The notes beneath the pieces are model-generated. The model ran no database searches and was not told the origin of the DNA. It was given only the letters and a program-made list of their open reading frames with translations. The position numbers and the translations under genes were made by a program. A DNA stretch of 64,000 nt from Bacillus cabrialesii (GTDB lineage Bacteria; Bacillota; Bacilli; Bacillales; Bacillaceae): contig NZ_CP096889.1 of the NCBI RefSeq assembly GCF_004124315.2, positions 2,463,001 to 2,527,000 on the forward strand, given 5' to 3'. Positions 1-8,345 of the stretch are shown piece after piece (positions within the stretch are counted from its first letter, which is position 1; every line of letters begins with the position of its first letter).

Positions 1-714
1 TTCGTGAACAATGTCCGCCATCTCGGTGATCTGTTCCTCAAATAAGCCGAGCGTGTTCGGATTCGTCAGCATAAGCGCCGCAGTTTCTTCATTCACAGCT
101 CTTTTTAAATCCTCCAGATCAACAAGCCCATTTTCATTTGATTTCACCATAACCGTTTCAAAGCCTGCTACTGTCGCTGAAGCAGGATTCGTCCCGTGCG
201 CGGAATCAGGAACAATGACCTTCGTCCGCTTGAAATCACCGCGCGCTTCATGATAAGCCCGGATCATCATCAGCCCCGTCCATTCGCCGTGCGCCCCGGC
301 AGCGGGCTGAAGCGTGACCTCATCCATTCCCGTAATTTCCTCAAGGTGCTTGCTTAAATCATATAAAAGCTCTAAAGCGCCTTGCACCGTGTCCTCATCC
401 TGAAGAGGATGAATCGCAGCAAATCCGGGAATGCGCGCGATTTTTTCATTTATTTTCGGATTGTATTTCATCGTGCAGGAACCGAGCGGGTAAAAACCGG
501 AATCCACCCCGTGATTACGTTTGGACAGCGCTGTATAATGGCGCATGATATCCAGCTCGGACACCTCCGGGAGCTCTGCGTCCTCGTCACGAATATAGGT
601 GTCTGACAAGAGGTCCTCCAATTCGATGTCCGGTACATCAAGCTCCGGCAGACTGTAGCCAATACGGCCTTCTCTGGAAAGCTCAAATATAAATGCCTGA
701 TCCTGATTACTCAT
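1..714 (-). CDS. gcvPB: Glycine dehydrogenase (decarboxylating) subunit 2, 3' end outside window
   Basis: This is the second half of the PLP-dependent P-protein of the glycine cleavage system, which decarboxylates glycine and passes the aminomethyl group to the lipoyl H-protein. Only the first 238 codons lie in the window. The start is ATG at 714, overlapping the gcvPA stop by 8 bp, which points to translational coupling. The translation contains the family signatures GSCTMKYNPK (about residues 78-87) and SAHGTNPASA (about 171-180). The PLP-binding lysine lies in the missing part. It is the last visible gene of the gcvT-gcvPA-gcvPB operon. Confidence 0.95.
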   Translation of the reverse strand, partial: MSNQDQAFIFELSREGRIGYSLPELDVPDIELEDLLSDTYIRDEDAELPEVSELDIMRHYTALSKRNHGVDSGFYPLGSCTMKYNPKINEKIARIPGFAAIHPLQDEDTVQGALELLYDLSKHLEEITGMDEVTLQPAAGAHGEWTGLMMIRAYHEARGDFKRTKVIVPDSAHGTNPASATVAGFETVMVKSNENGLVDLEDLKRAVNEETAALMLTNPNTLGLFEEQITEMADIVHE

Positions 715-2053
715 GGCGATCCCCCAATTCCTGAATGAGTGCGTCAATTTCTTCTTTTGTTCTCAGCTCCGTTACAGCAATCAGCATATGACAGTCCAGC
801 TCCCGATACGTCAGCCCAAGATCATATCCGCCGATGATGCCTTTGGCCAGCAAACGCCGATTCACAGCTTTCACGGAATCATCCAGTTTGATGACAAATT
901 CATTAAACATCTGTCCATCAAACATAACGGTAAGGCCCGCTTTTTTTGCTTCTTGCTTTGCATAGCTGGCTTTTAGAAGATTTTGGCGGGCGATTTCTTT
1001 TACGCCGTTTTTCCCGAGAGCTGTCATGGCCACTGAAGCTGCCAGCGCATTTAGAGCTTGGTTCGAGCATATATTTGATGTCGCTTTTTCCCGGCGGATA
1101 TGCTGCTCCCTGGCTTGCAGGGTAAGCACAAATCCTCTTTTTCCGTTTTCGTCTTCCGTTTGTCCGACGAGGCGTCCAGGCACCTTTCTCATTAATTTTT
1201 TGGTGACGGCAAAAAAGCCGCAATGCGGGCCGCCGTATGCTGAAGGAATACCGAAAGGCTGCGCATCGCCGACAACGATATCTGCCTGAAACTTGCCCGG
1301 CGGAGTGAGGAGGCCTAACGCAAGCGGGTTGGCTGATACAATAAACATGGATTTCCCTTGATGAGCGATAGGCTCAATATCTTTTAACGGCTCGACCCGC
1401 CCAAAAAAGTTCGGGTATTGAACGATCACTGCGGCTGTGTCCTCGCAAACGGTTTGGCGCAGAGCTTCAAGATCGGTAACGCCATCTGCAGCGGGAACCT
1501 CAACGACTTCAATATACTGGCCTTTCGCGTATGTTTTCAGTACTTCTCTCGATTCAGGGTGCACGGTTTTTGACACAACGATTTTTTTCTTTTTCGTGTG
1601 GCCTGAAGCAAGCATGGCCGCTTCCGCCAAGGCTGTTCCGCCATCATACATAGAGGAGTTGGCGATATCCATTCCTGTCAGTTCACAAATCATCGTTTGG
1701 AATTCGAAAATGGCCTGAAGCTCCCCTTGTGAAATTTCCGGCTGATAAGGCGTATATGCCGTATAAAACTCGGAGCGTGATATGACATGATCCACAATGA
1801 CAGGCTGATAATGGTCATATACACCCGCTCCCAAGAAAGATGCGTATTGCAGGGTATCACAATTTTTTGAGGCCAGCTTTGTCAGTTCTTTTGTTAATTC
1901 CGTTTCTGATTTCGCTTTTTTGATTTGATACTCTTTTTTATATCTGACGTTTTCCGGTATATCAGCAAATAATTCATCGATGCCGCTTACGCCGATGGCC
2001 GCAAGCATTTCCTGTTTATCCTTTTCTGTTGCGGGCAAATAACGGTGCTTCAT
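707..2053 (-). CDS. gcvPA: Glycine dehydrogenase (decarboxylating) subunit 1
   Basis: This encodes the 448-residue N-terminal half of the split P-protein and forms a heterodimer with GcvPB. Many Firmicutes carry the P-protein as two polypeptides, whereas E. coli has one. The N-terminus (MKHRYLPATEKDKQEML) and the internal segment SNICSNQALNALAA are typical of the family, and the protein is full length. It lies 29 bp downstream of gcvT, overlaps gcvPB by 8 bp, and should be controlled by the glycine riboswitch upstream of gcvT. Confidence 0.96.
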   Translation of the reverse strand: MKHRYLPATEKDKQEMLAAIGVSGIDELFADIPENVRYKKEYQIKKAKSETELTKELTKLASKNCDTLQYASFLGAGVYDHYQPVIVDHVISRSEFYTAYTPYQPEISQGELQAIFEFQTMICELTGMDIANSSMYDGGTALAEAAMLASGHTKKKKIVVSKTVHPESREVLKTYAKGQYIEVVEVPAADGVTDLEALRQTVCEDTAAVIVQYPNFFGRVEPLKDIEPIAHQGKSMFIVSANPLALGLLTPPGKFQADIVVGDAQPFGIPSAYGGPHCGFFAVTKKLMRKVPGRLVGQTEDENGKRGFVLTLQAREQHIRREKATSNICSNQALNALAASVAMTALGKNGVKEIARQNLLKASYAKQEAKKAGLTVMFDGQMFNEFVIKLDDSVKAVNRRLLAKGIIGGYDLGLTYRELDCHMLIAVTELRTKEEIDALIQELGDRHE

Positions 2054-2082
2054 GTGTTGACTCCTCTCCCAAAGAAAAAATA

Positions 2083-3171
2083 TTAGCGTTTATAAAATGG
2101 TGTTTTGACAACCTTTGCTTTCACTAATTTTTTACGAATCTCCACCTCTACAACTGTCCCGATTTCACTCGCTTGTGCAGCAACCAGGGCAAGGCCGACA
2201 TTTTTCCCTAATGTCGGTGACTGTGTGCCGGTTGTTACCTTTCCGACGGACTTGCCATTTTGGAACACTTCATATCCGTGCCGCGGTATCCCTTTTTCAA
2301 TCATTTCGAGACCGACAAGCTTTCGCTTCGCTCCGTTTTCTTTTTGTTCACTCAATACTGATTTACCAAAAAAGTCAGACTCCTTTTTGTGCTTTACAGC
2401 AAAGCCGATGCCTGCTTCAATCGGTGTAATATCCCGGGTCAGCTCCTGGCCATAAAGCGGGAGCTTCGCTTCAAACCGGAGTGTATCACGTGCGCCGAGT
2501 CCGCATGGAATCAGTCCGTGTGCCTCACCCGCATCAAGGATTTGTTTCCACAAATACACTGCATCGTGGGCACGGCAGTAAATTTCAAATCCATCCTCAC
2601 CCGTATAGCCGGTGCGCGAAATGAGTGCTTTGCAGCCGCTGATATCAGCTTCATCTATAAATGCAAAGGGTTTTAAAGCAGACACATCTGAATCTGTCAG
2701 TTTTTTTAAAATCGCTTCTGCTTTCGGCCCTTGTACTGCCAAGAGTGCGATGTGTTCTGACTGATTGTCAATCTGCACATCACCTGCGGCATGTTCTTTC
2801 ATCCAAGCCAGGTCTTTATCTATATTAGAAGCATTAATGACAAGCAGATAACAGTTCTCTTCTTTTTGATAGACAAGCAAATCATCGACGGTTCCGCCAT
2901 CCGGATAACACATCGCCGTATATAGCGCACGGCCTGGCGTTAACGCGGAAACATCATTTGTCATCAGCCTTTGCAAAAAAGACAGACTGTCGTTTCCTGA
3001 CACTTCGATTTCTCCCATATGGGATACGTCAAACAGCCCGGCCGCAGTTCGGACAGCCTCGTGTTCCTTTTTTATTGAAGAAAATTGAACAGGAAGCTCC
3101 CAGCCCCCGAAATCAATTGTTTTCCCCCCATATTCCTTATACAGCTCAAATAACGGCGTTCTTTTCGGCAT
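2083..3171 (-). CDS. gcvT: Aminomethyltransferase (T-protein of glycine cleavage)
   Basis: GcvT transfers the methylene group from aminomethyl-lipoyl H-protein to tetrahydrofolate, releasing ammonia and forming 5,10-methylene-THF. The open frame runs further upstream into the riboswitch, but ATG at 3171 (MPKRTPLFELYKEYGGK) follows a GGGGAGGAA ribosome-binding site and gives the usual 362 residues. The folate-binding segment RTGYTGEDGFEIY is present. It is the first gene of the operon, transcribed from beyond the glycine riboswitch; the terminator lies just upstream of its start. Confidence 0.96.
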   Translation of the reverse strand: MPKRTPLFELYKEYGGKTIDFGGWELPVQFSSIKKEHEAVRTAAGLFDVSHMGEIEVSGNDSLSFLQRLMTNDVSALTPGRALYTAMCYPDGGTVDDLLVYQKEENCYLLVINASNIDKDLAWMKEHAAGDVQIDNQSEHIALLAVQGPKAEAILKKLTDSDVSALKPFAFIDEADISGCKALISRTGYTGEDGFEIYCRAHDAVYLWKQILDAGEAHGLIPCGLGARDTLRFEAKLPLYGQELTRDITPIEAGIGFAVKHKKESDFFGKSVLSEQKENGAKRKLVGLEMIEKGIPRHGYEVFQNGKSVGKVTTGTQSPTLGKNVGLALVAAQASEIGTVVEVEIRKKLVKAKVVKTPFYKR

Positions 3172-3213
3172 CAAATTCCTCCCCTTTTTCAACGGCGCAG
3201 CTAAAAAAATATA

Positions 3214-3262
3214 CAAAAAAGGACAGAGAAACACCTCATGTAAAATGAAGGTTCTCTGTCCT
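3214..3262 (-). terminator. Riboswitch-controlled intrinsic terminator of the gcv operon
   Basis: An 11-bp perfect stem (AGGACAGAGAA at 3220-3230 on the plus strand against TTCTCTGTCCT at 3252-3262) is followed, in the minus-strand direction, by a T run. It sits between the glycine aptamers and gcvT. In the B. subtilis system glycine binding disfavours this terminator, so the operon is switched on by glycine. Confidence 0.85.
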
Positions 3263-3453
3263 GGCACCTGAAAGTTTACTTTGCATACGCAAAGACGTCC
3301 CCTTTGGTGGCTCGCGCATTCGCACAAACACTCTCCAGAGTTGCGTCGAGCAAGAGTTCTTTTGCCTGAGAGATTCACTCCGCAGTTTGCTCCTTCGGCG
3401 CCTGTATCCCGAGGTTCTCGGTCAGGTCTCTCCCCTTGCTGTCATTCGCTCAT
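3263..3453 (-). ncRNA. Tandem glycine riboswitch
   Basis: The minus-strand leader of gcvT carries the two-aptamer glycine riboswitch architecture. Each aptamer has a conserved purine-rich block: GGGGAGAGACCTGA with GGCGCCGAAGGAGCAAA near the 5' end, then CTCTGGAGAG with a second block GCCACCAAAGGGGACG. Both end in short T-rich or A-rich joins, and the terminator at 3214-3262 follows directly. The limits given are approximate. This element explains the 442-bp gene-free gap between gcvT and yqhH. Confidence 0.9.
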
Positions 3454-3613
3454 ATTTTCATGCTGTTATGGACATACTATAGCAATATCTTACATCAAAT
3501 ACATATTCATATCCTACCATCATCACTATATGCTGGGCAACAGCAATTTGGGCAGATTTTTCTTATATTGTTTATTTTAAGACTTGAAGAATAGGAAAGG
3601 CGGTTTCAAAGCA

Positions 3614-5287
3614 ATGAACGCAGAAATGATCTACGATGCAAAATGGCCTGAAGAATTCGCTGAAAGACTGAAAAACGATGGCCCGTGGGCGAACTGGGAA
3701 CTGTACAAGCTCTCTGCAGAAATCCAGAAAACATTAGCCATTCCTGAATTTGAAGGCTTACGGGCCCCTTTATATCTGCCTTCCTTTACGCCGCTCCCCC
3801 ATCAGCTTGAGGTGGCGCAAAAGGTGGTTGAAAAAATGAATGGGAAAGCGATATTAGCAGATGAGGTGGGTCTCGGGAAAACGGTTGAAGCCGGTCTGAT
3901 TCTAAAAGAATATATGATCCGCGGCTTAGCCAAAAAAATATTGATTCTTGTGCCCGCTTCCCTTGTCTCACAGTGGGTCAAAGAGCTTCAGGAAAAATTT
4001 TTGATCCCGGCTGTTGAACAAAAGAAAAGCTACGTGTGGGAGCAATGTGATATTGTCGTCTCATCAATCGACACCGCGAAGCGCTCGCCCCACCGTGAAA
4101 TCGTCCTGTCAATCCCATATGATCTCGTCATTATTGATGAGGCGCACAAATTGAAAAATAGCAAAACGAAGAACTATGAATTTGTCCGGAATCTCGTAAA
4201 AAAATATTGCCTGCTTCTTACCGCGACGCCAATTCAAAACCGCATCGAAGAGATTTTCAATTTGGTGTCCTTATTAAAGCCGGGCCATTTAGGCAGTCAA
4301 AATCATTTTCAGGAAGAGTTCGCCAAAAAGAAATCCAGTTTAGAAGCGCATGAGCATTTAAAAGATCTTGTGAATAAAGTGATGATCCGCAACAGGCGGC
4401 ATGACACCGGTCTGAATTGGAAACAGCGGCATGTTGAAACAGTGCCGATTGAATTTTCTCCATCAGAGCAGGCGCTTTACGATGAAATTTCAAGCCTGAA
4501 GGAAGGCATCAATAAGCCGGCCAGCATGTTCTCGATTATGACCTTGCAAAGAGAATGCTGTTCAAGCAGAGAAGCGGTGTATATGACACTGAAAAAAATG
4601 CTTGATCAAAAAGAGAAACAAGCACCCGCCATCGATGAGCACACCATTTCGGTTTTAATAGATCGCATCAATCAAGTGACACAAAACTCTAAAGCGCTGC
4701 AGGTCGTTGATCTGATCAAAAAGATAGACGATAAGGTCATCATTTTTACAGAATACCGGGCAACCCAGATTTATCTGCAATGGTTTCTTCAGCAGAACGG
4801 CATCAGTTCTGTGCCGTTCAGAGGCGGATTTAAACGCGGGAAAAAAGACTGGATGAAAGATCTTTTCCGCGGGAAAATTCAAGTCCTGATTGCAACTGAA
4901 GCAGGCGGCGAAGGGATCAACCTGCAATTTTGCAATCACATGATCAACTATGACCTGCCATGGAATCCGATGCGTCTTGAGCAGAGAATCGGAAGAATTC
5001 ACAGGCTCGGGCAGGAGCGTGACGTGCACATTTACAACATGGCGACAAAACATACGGTGGAAGAGCATATTTTAAAGCTTTTATATGAAAAAATTCATTT
5101 GTTTGAAAAAGTGGTCGGCGAACTTGATGATATTTTAACGAAAATTCAAGTGAACAACTTTGAAGAGCACCTGCACGATATTTTGTACCATTCCGCAACA
5201 GAAGAAGAAATGAAAATAAAAATGGATAACTTAGCGTCATTTTTGTCTTATAAAAAACAGCAGCCTGCTGAAAAAAGAGGATCTTAG
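3614..5287 (+). CDS. yqhH: SNF2-family DEAD/DEAH helicase
   Basis: This is a 557-residue SNF2-type (superfamily 2) ATPase. Walker A is LADEVGLGKT (about residues 81-90), the DEAH box lies in VIIDEAHKLK (about 173-182), LTATPIQNR is motif III-like, and the C-terminal RecA domain ends with RIGRIHRLGQ (motif VI). An upstream in-frame ATG at 3584 has no clear ribosome-binding site; ATG at 3614 follows AGGAAAGGCGG and starts MNAEMIYDAK. It resembles the RapA/HepA-like helicase core without extra domains. The biological role is unknown to me. It is divergent from gcvT and followed 20 bp later by yqhG, so the two are probably cotranscribed. Confidence 0.92.
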   Translation: MNAEMIYDAKWPEEFAERLKNDGPWANWELYKLSAEIQKTLAIPEFEGLRAPLYLPSFTPLPHQLEVAQKVVEKMNGKAILADEVGLGKTVEAGLILKEYMIRGLAKKILILVPASLVSQWVKELQEKFLIPAVEQKKSYVWEQCDIVVSSIDTAKRSPHREIVLSIPYDLVIIDEAHKLKNSKTKNYEFVRNLVKKYCLLLTATPIQNRIEEIFNLVSLLKPGHLGSQNHFQEEFAKKKSSLEAHEHLKDLVNKVMIRNRRHDTGLNWKQRHVETVPIEFSPSEQALYDEISSLKEGINKPASMFSIMTLQRECCSSREAVYMTLKKMLDQKEKQAPAIDEHTISVLIDRINQVTQNSKALQVVDLIKKIDDKVIIFTEYRATQIYLQWFLQQNGISSVPFRGGFKRGKKDWMKDLFRGKIQVLIATEAGGEGINLQFCNHMINYDLPWNPMRLEQRIGRIHRLGQERDVHIYNMATKHTVEEHILKLLYEKIHLFEKVVGELDDILTKIQVNNFEEHLHDILYHSATEEEMKIKMDNLASFLSYKKQQPAEKRGS

Positions 5288-5307
5288 CCTGTAAGGAGGT
5301 TTTATTA

Positions 5308-6102
5308 GTGAGACAGCAAGAGGTTCACGAATTTCTGCTGCGTTTTTTTCAAGCAAACAGCTGCCAAATCGTTGATCAAGGTTCAGGCTATATGACAGTA
5401 CAGCTTACAGTTGAAATGGACAAACAGATCATGAACCGCCCTTTCTACTGGCACTGGCGCGAGAAGACTGGCGGCGACCCGAATCCGATGAAAATCACTT
5501 TTATTACAGACAAAGAAACTGCTCCAAAAGACCTAGACGGCGAATTTATTTATTTTGGAGCGCCCCGTCTCTTTCAAATATTTAAAGCAGTTAAACAAAA
5601 TGGGAGATTTACCAGAATGTATGAGAAAATTAAATCAGCCGGAGCCAAAGTCCCACTTCAGCCTTGGCTTGGTATAAATGTCACGATTTCATACCAGTCC
5701 GACATGAAAAAGGATAAGCTATTGTCACTAGGTCTTCACCTAGTCTCTGGAACTATAATTGAAGATTTTCACACCAAGCTGACACAGCTTTCGCTGACGT
5801 CTCAAATATGTGACTATTGCTTCACCATATCGCCTATGATTAAACCAGAAAGCGGCCTTAAACGGATGGAAAACTATATTGCAAAATCCGCCATGCAGGA
5901 GCCGCCAGACTGGGCAGAACAGGCGGTAAACAGGTGGAAAAACGATATGACATTGCTTGACAAGTTTTATGAGCATATAGAAGATAAACCAGAAGAGTAT
6001 CATCTAGAAAAACAGGCGCTGAAAGCCTTGTATCAACCAAAGATATCAGTTGGAATTGAAAATGGCGGATTATTTTATCTGCAAAATAATATGTCAATCT
6101 AA
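5308..6102 (+). CDS. yqhG: YqhG family protein, function unknown
   Basis: This 264-residue soluble protein starts at GTG 5308 behind an excellent AAGGAGGT site. It has no signal peptide or membrane segment. It contains FYWHWREKTGGDPNPM (about residues 46-61) and a C-terminal segment rich in charged helices. It always accompanies yqhH in the B. subtilis-type locus as I know it, which suggests that it works with the helicase, but no activity can be read from the sequence. The next genes are sinI and sinR, with their own promoters. Confidence 0.9.
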   Translation: MRQQEVHEFLLRFFQANSCQIVDQGSGYMTVQLTVEMDKQIMNRPFYWHWREKTGGDPNPMKITFITDKETAPKDLDGEFIYFGAPRLFQIFKAVKQNGRFTRMYEKIKSAGAKVPLQPWLGINVTISYQSDMKKDKLLSLGLHLVSGTIIEDFHTKLTQLSLTSQICDYCFTISPMIKPESGLKRMENYIAKSAMQEPPDWAEQAVNRWKNDMTLLDKFYEHIEDKPEEYHLEKQALKALYQPKISVGIENGGLFYLQNNMSI

Positions 6103-6110
6103 CTTTTTTT

Positions 6111-6125
6111 ACCATTCGACATCGT
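6111..6125 (+). promoter_or_regulatory. Possible Spo0A box upstream of sinI
   Basis: ATTCGACAT at 6114-6122 matches the core of the reversed Spo0A box (TGTCGAA). sinI transcription is known to be activated by Spo0A~P from a promoter in this interval. The position about 165 bp before the sinI start is reasonable, but a 7-bp match is weak evidence. Confidence 0.4.
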
Positions 6126-6287
6126 TCTCGTTTTTTTTAAAAAAATGGGATTATAATAAAGGTATATTGGAAAAAAATTCTGGCAATTTCAATGGCAAAT
6201 GACTTCCAGAGACCAATGAAGGCAGTACAAGAGTCATGGCCGGACTGGCTGAAATACATAAACAAGTATTTTAGGAGGAGAAACTGC

Positions 6288-6461
6288 ATGAAAAATGCAA
6301 AACAAGAGCACTTCGAATTAGATCAAGAATGGGTTGAATTAATGATGAAAGCCAAAGAGGCGAATATCAGCCCTGAAGAAATACGAAAATATTTACTTTT
6401 AAACAAAAAGTCTGCTCATCCTGGTCCGGCAACCAGAAGTCATACCGTAAATCCTTTCTGA
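6288..6461 (+). CDS. sinI: SinI, antagonist of SinR
   Basis: SinI (57 residues) binds SinR as a heterodimer and releases matrix and other stationary-phase genes from repression. The start is ATG 6288, 10 bp after AGGAGGAG; the frame stays open upstream to 6192 but without a ribosome-binding site, so the long form is unlikely. The helical segment ELDQEWVELMMKAKEAN (about residues 9-25) is the SinR-like dimerisation region, and IRKYLLLNK follows. sinR lies 33 bp downstream. Confidence 0.96.
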   Translation: MKNAKQEHFELDQEWVELMMKAKEANISPEEIRKYLLLNKKSAHPGPATRSHTVNPF

Positions 6462-6464
6462 ATG

Positions 6465-6473
6465 TGCTATAAT
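6465..6473 (+). promoter_or_regulatory. Extended -10 promoter element of sinR
   Basis: TGCTATAAT at 6465-6473 is a perfect extended -10 (TGnTATAAT) just after the sinI stop and about 22 bp before the sinR start. No good -35 is visible. It fits the known separate, roughly constitutive SigA promoter of sinR. The resulting leader would be short, so the ribosome-binding site GGAAGGTGAT lies almost at the transcript start. Confidence 0.6.
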
Positions 6474-6494
6474 ATCACAAGGAAGGTGATGACA

Positions 6495-6830
6495 TTGATT
6501 GGCCAGCGTATTAAACAATACCGTAAAGAAAAAGGCTACTCACTATCAGAACTAGCTGAAAAAGCTGGGGTAGCGAAGTCTTATTTAAGCTCAATAGAAC
6601 GAAATCTACAAACGAACCCCTCCATTCAATTTCTCGAAAAAGTCTCCGCTGTTCTGGACGTCTCGGTTCATACTTTGCTCGATGAGAAACATGAAACCGA
6701 ATACGATGGTCAATTAGATAGTGAATGGGAGAAATTGGTTCGCGATGCGATGACATCCGGGGTATCGAAAAAACAATTTCGTGAATTTTTAGATTATCAA
6801 AAATGGAGAAAATCCCAAAAAGAGGAGTAG
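6495..6830 (+). CDS. sinR: SinR, master repressor of biofilm matrix genes
   Basis: SinR is a 111-residue tetrameric DNA-binding protein that represses tapA-sipW-tasA and eps. TTG 6495 behind GGAAGGTGAT gives the expected MIGQRIKQYRKEKGYSL start; the open frame begins earlier but inside sinI. The N-terminal HTH_3 domain has recognition region SLSELAEKAGVAKSYLSSIE (about residues 16-35). The C-terminal hook region (about 74-111, QLDSEWEKLV to FLDYQKWRKS) mediates oligomerisation and SinI binding. It is convergent with tasA and separated from it by a strong terminator. Confidence 0.97.
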   Translation: MIGQRIKQYRKEKGYSLSELAEKAGVAKSYLSSIERNLQTNPSIQFLEKVSAVLDVSVHTLLDEKHETEYDGQLDSEWEKLVRDAMTSGVSKKQFREFLDYQKWRKSQKEE

Positions 6831-6872
6831 TGCCTGAGCAGAGGCACTTACTCCTCTTTTGTCAATAAACAC

Positions 6873-6914
6873 AGAGAAGGCCCGGTATATGATATACCGG
6901 GCCTTCTCTTTTTA
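6873..6914. terminator. Bidirectional terminator between sinR and tasA
   Basis: A 16-bp stem AGAGAAGGCCCGGTAT / ATACCGGGCCTTCTCT (6873-6888 and 6894-6909) is followed by TTTTT on the plus strand. It can end both the sinIR and the tapA-sipW-tasA transcripts. Confidence 0.9.
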
Positions 6915-6923
6915 TTGCTGTTA

Positions 6924-7709
6924 TTAATTTTTATCCTCACTATGCGCCTTTTCATTTTCTTTAATGTAACCGTCTTTATCAGTATGTTCCTTTTTGATTG
7001 TCAAACCATTCCATTGTGTCGCTTCAAACGCGAACTGAAGCTGGATGGCGTTGCCTTGGTATTTGTTTTGAACCATAAGTCCGTTTTCATCTTTAGTTTT
7101 ATCATCTTTGAATTGGATTTCCATTTGAACCTTGTCGAAATCAGTTGGTGTTTTTGGCACACCATCATATTCAGGAGCTGTTTTACCGTCAATTGTTGCT
7201 ACATTAACTTTACCGCTTGCATGTAAGAATTTAGGGTCAATTTGTTTCTTGATTTTTTCAGCGGCCGCTGTATCATTCTTAGCGGACATCAAATACAAGT
7301 CCTTGAGATTGGCATCATCTAAAATAATATTTTTCGGATATCCATTACCGCCCTCTTTTCCAACTGTCAATAAGGTCACTTCAAACTGGCTGAGAAAGTC
7401 TTCTGCAGATGTATTGCTGCCGCCGTTTGCTTTAAATTCACCGTAATTCAGTGCCATTAAAACCTCTTTGATCGCAAGTGAGCCGTTATTTTCAAATTGG
7501 AAGTCTTTCGTCAATTTGTCTCCCGGCTTCAGATTTGACAGGTTAACACTCGCTGAATTTTCTTTAGCAGATAAATCAAGCGTACCTGATGCAAAAGTAG
7601 CATCCGTTGATTTAATGTCGTTAAAGGCTGCCCACGTTCCTCCTCCAACTAAAGCCAATCCTAGTGCCGCAGAAGCAACTCCTAAACTTAATTTCTTTTT
7701 CATACCCAT
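6924..7709 (-). CDS. tasA: TasA, major amyloid-like biofilm fibre protein
   Basis: TasA (261 residues) is secreted, processed by SipW and assembled into the fibres of the biofilm matrix. The N-terminal signal peptide (MGMKKKLSLGVASAALGLALVGG...) runs to about residue 27, with cleavage near GGTWA/AFND. The mature part includes SGTLDLSAKENSASVNLSNL, the start of the TasA/CalY family beta-sandwich, and ends in a Lys/Glu-rich tail. It is the last gene of the operon, 63 bp after sipW. Only a modest number of substitutions separate it from the 168 protein that I recall. Confidence 0.97.
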   Translation of the reverse strand: MGMKKKLSLGVASAALGLALVGGGTWAAFNDIKSTDATFASGTLDLSAKENSASVNLSNLKPGDKLTKDFQFENNGSLAIKEVLMALNYGEFKANGGSNTSAEDFLSQFEVTLLTVGKEGGNGYPKNIILDDANLKDLYLMSAKNDTAAAEKIKKQIDPKFLHASGKVNVATIDGKTAPEYDGVPKTPTDFDKVQMEIQFKDDKTKDENGLMVQNKYQGNAIQLQFAFEATQWNGLTIKKEHTDKDGYIKENEKAHSEDKN

Positions 7710-7772
7710 GGCAAACTCTCCTTTTATTGAATGATATTATATCGAAACCCGTTGCCAGGTTTACAACTGATG

Positions 7773-8345
7773 TTAAGTAGACATTGTGCTGTCCTTTGTA
7801 TCTGTTTCTAAGGCTTTTGTCTTTCTTTCAATTTCTCTAATCGCGCTTGTGATCGTCACAAAAGCGTACACAAGCAGCATCACGCCGGGGACTATCAGTA
7901 AAACAGCAGTTCCGATCGGCTGACTGGCAAAATGAAGCATGTAGCCGGCATATGGAAGCTGAAAACCTGTATATTGCGCGCGGACATTTTCGTCTGATAC
8001 GAGCGCTGAATCAGCTGCCGCGTTATTGTCCCCTTTTGTTTTAAATAACAAATGGTCTCCTTGCTTCGTCACGTCAACAATCCTGTGTGTGACCGCCGTA
8101 TTTGCATCCTGCATAAATGTAATGACGTCACCTTTTTGGAGCTCTTTCACATCAGTGATTTCTTTGACCAATATTAAGGAACCTGTATTAAACTCCGGCT
8201 CCATCGAACCTGACAGAACTGATTTCAGCGTGTATCCAAATACTGCCGGCTCGCCCCCGGATGAACGTGTTGAAATCACGACTAGTGTCAGCACAATAAT
8301 GAGAGTAAAGATGATCACGTAGAGAATATTACTGATCAGCTTCAT
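7773..8345 (-). CDS. sipW: SipW, ER-type signal peptidase for TasA and TapA
   Basis: SipW is a type I signal peptidase of the eukaryotic/archaeal kind with a Ser-His instead of a Ser-Lys active site. Starting at ATG 8345 (MKLISNILYVIIF) gives 190 residues with the nucleophile Ser47 in SGSMEP and His87 in THRIVD. A second in-frame ATG at 8357 would add four residues. Membrane segments are at about residues 6-25 and 140-165. The gene overlaps the 3' end of tapA by 17 bp, so the two are translationally coupled. Confidence 0.95.
   Translation of the reverse strand: MKLISNILYVIIFTLIIVLTLVVISTRSSGGEPAVFGYTLKSVLSGSMEPEFNTGSLILVKEITDVKELQKGDVITFMQDANTAVTHRIVDVTKQGDHLLFKTKGDNNAAADSALVSDENVRAQYTGFQLPYAGYMLHFASQPIGTAVLLIVPGVMLLVYAFVTITSAIREIERKTKALETDTKDSTMST

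Noticed and set aside
3171..3378. 69-codon upstream extension of gcvT
   Set aside because: It would be translated through the riboswitch and its terminator. The ATG at 3171 has a good ribosome-binding site and the right length.
6192..6287. In-frame 32-codon extension upstream of sinI (MANDFQRPMKAVQ...)
   Set aside because: There is no ribosome-binding site at 6192, while ATG 6288 has AGGAGGAG and gives the canonical 57-residue SinI. The open frame is probably chance.
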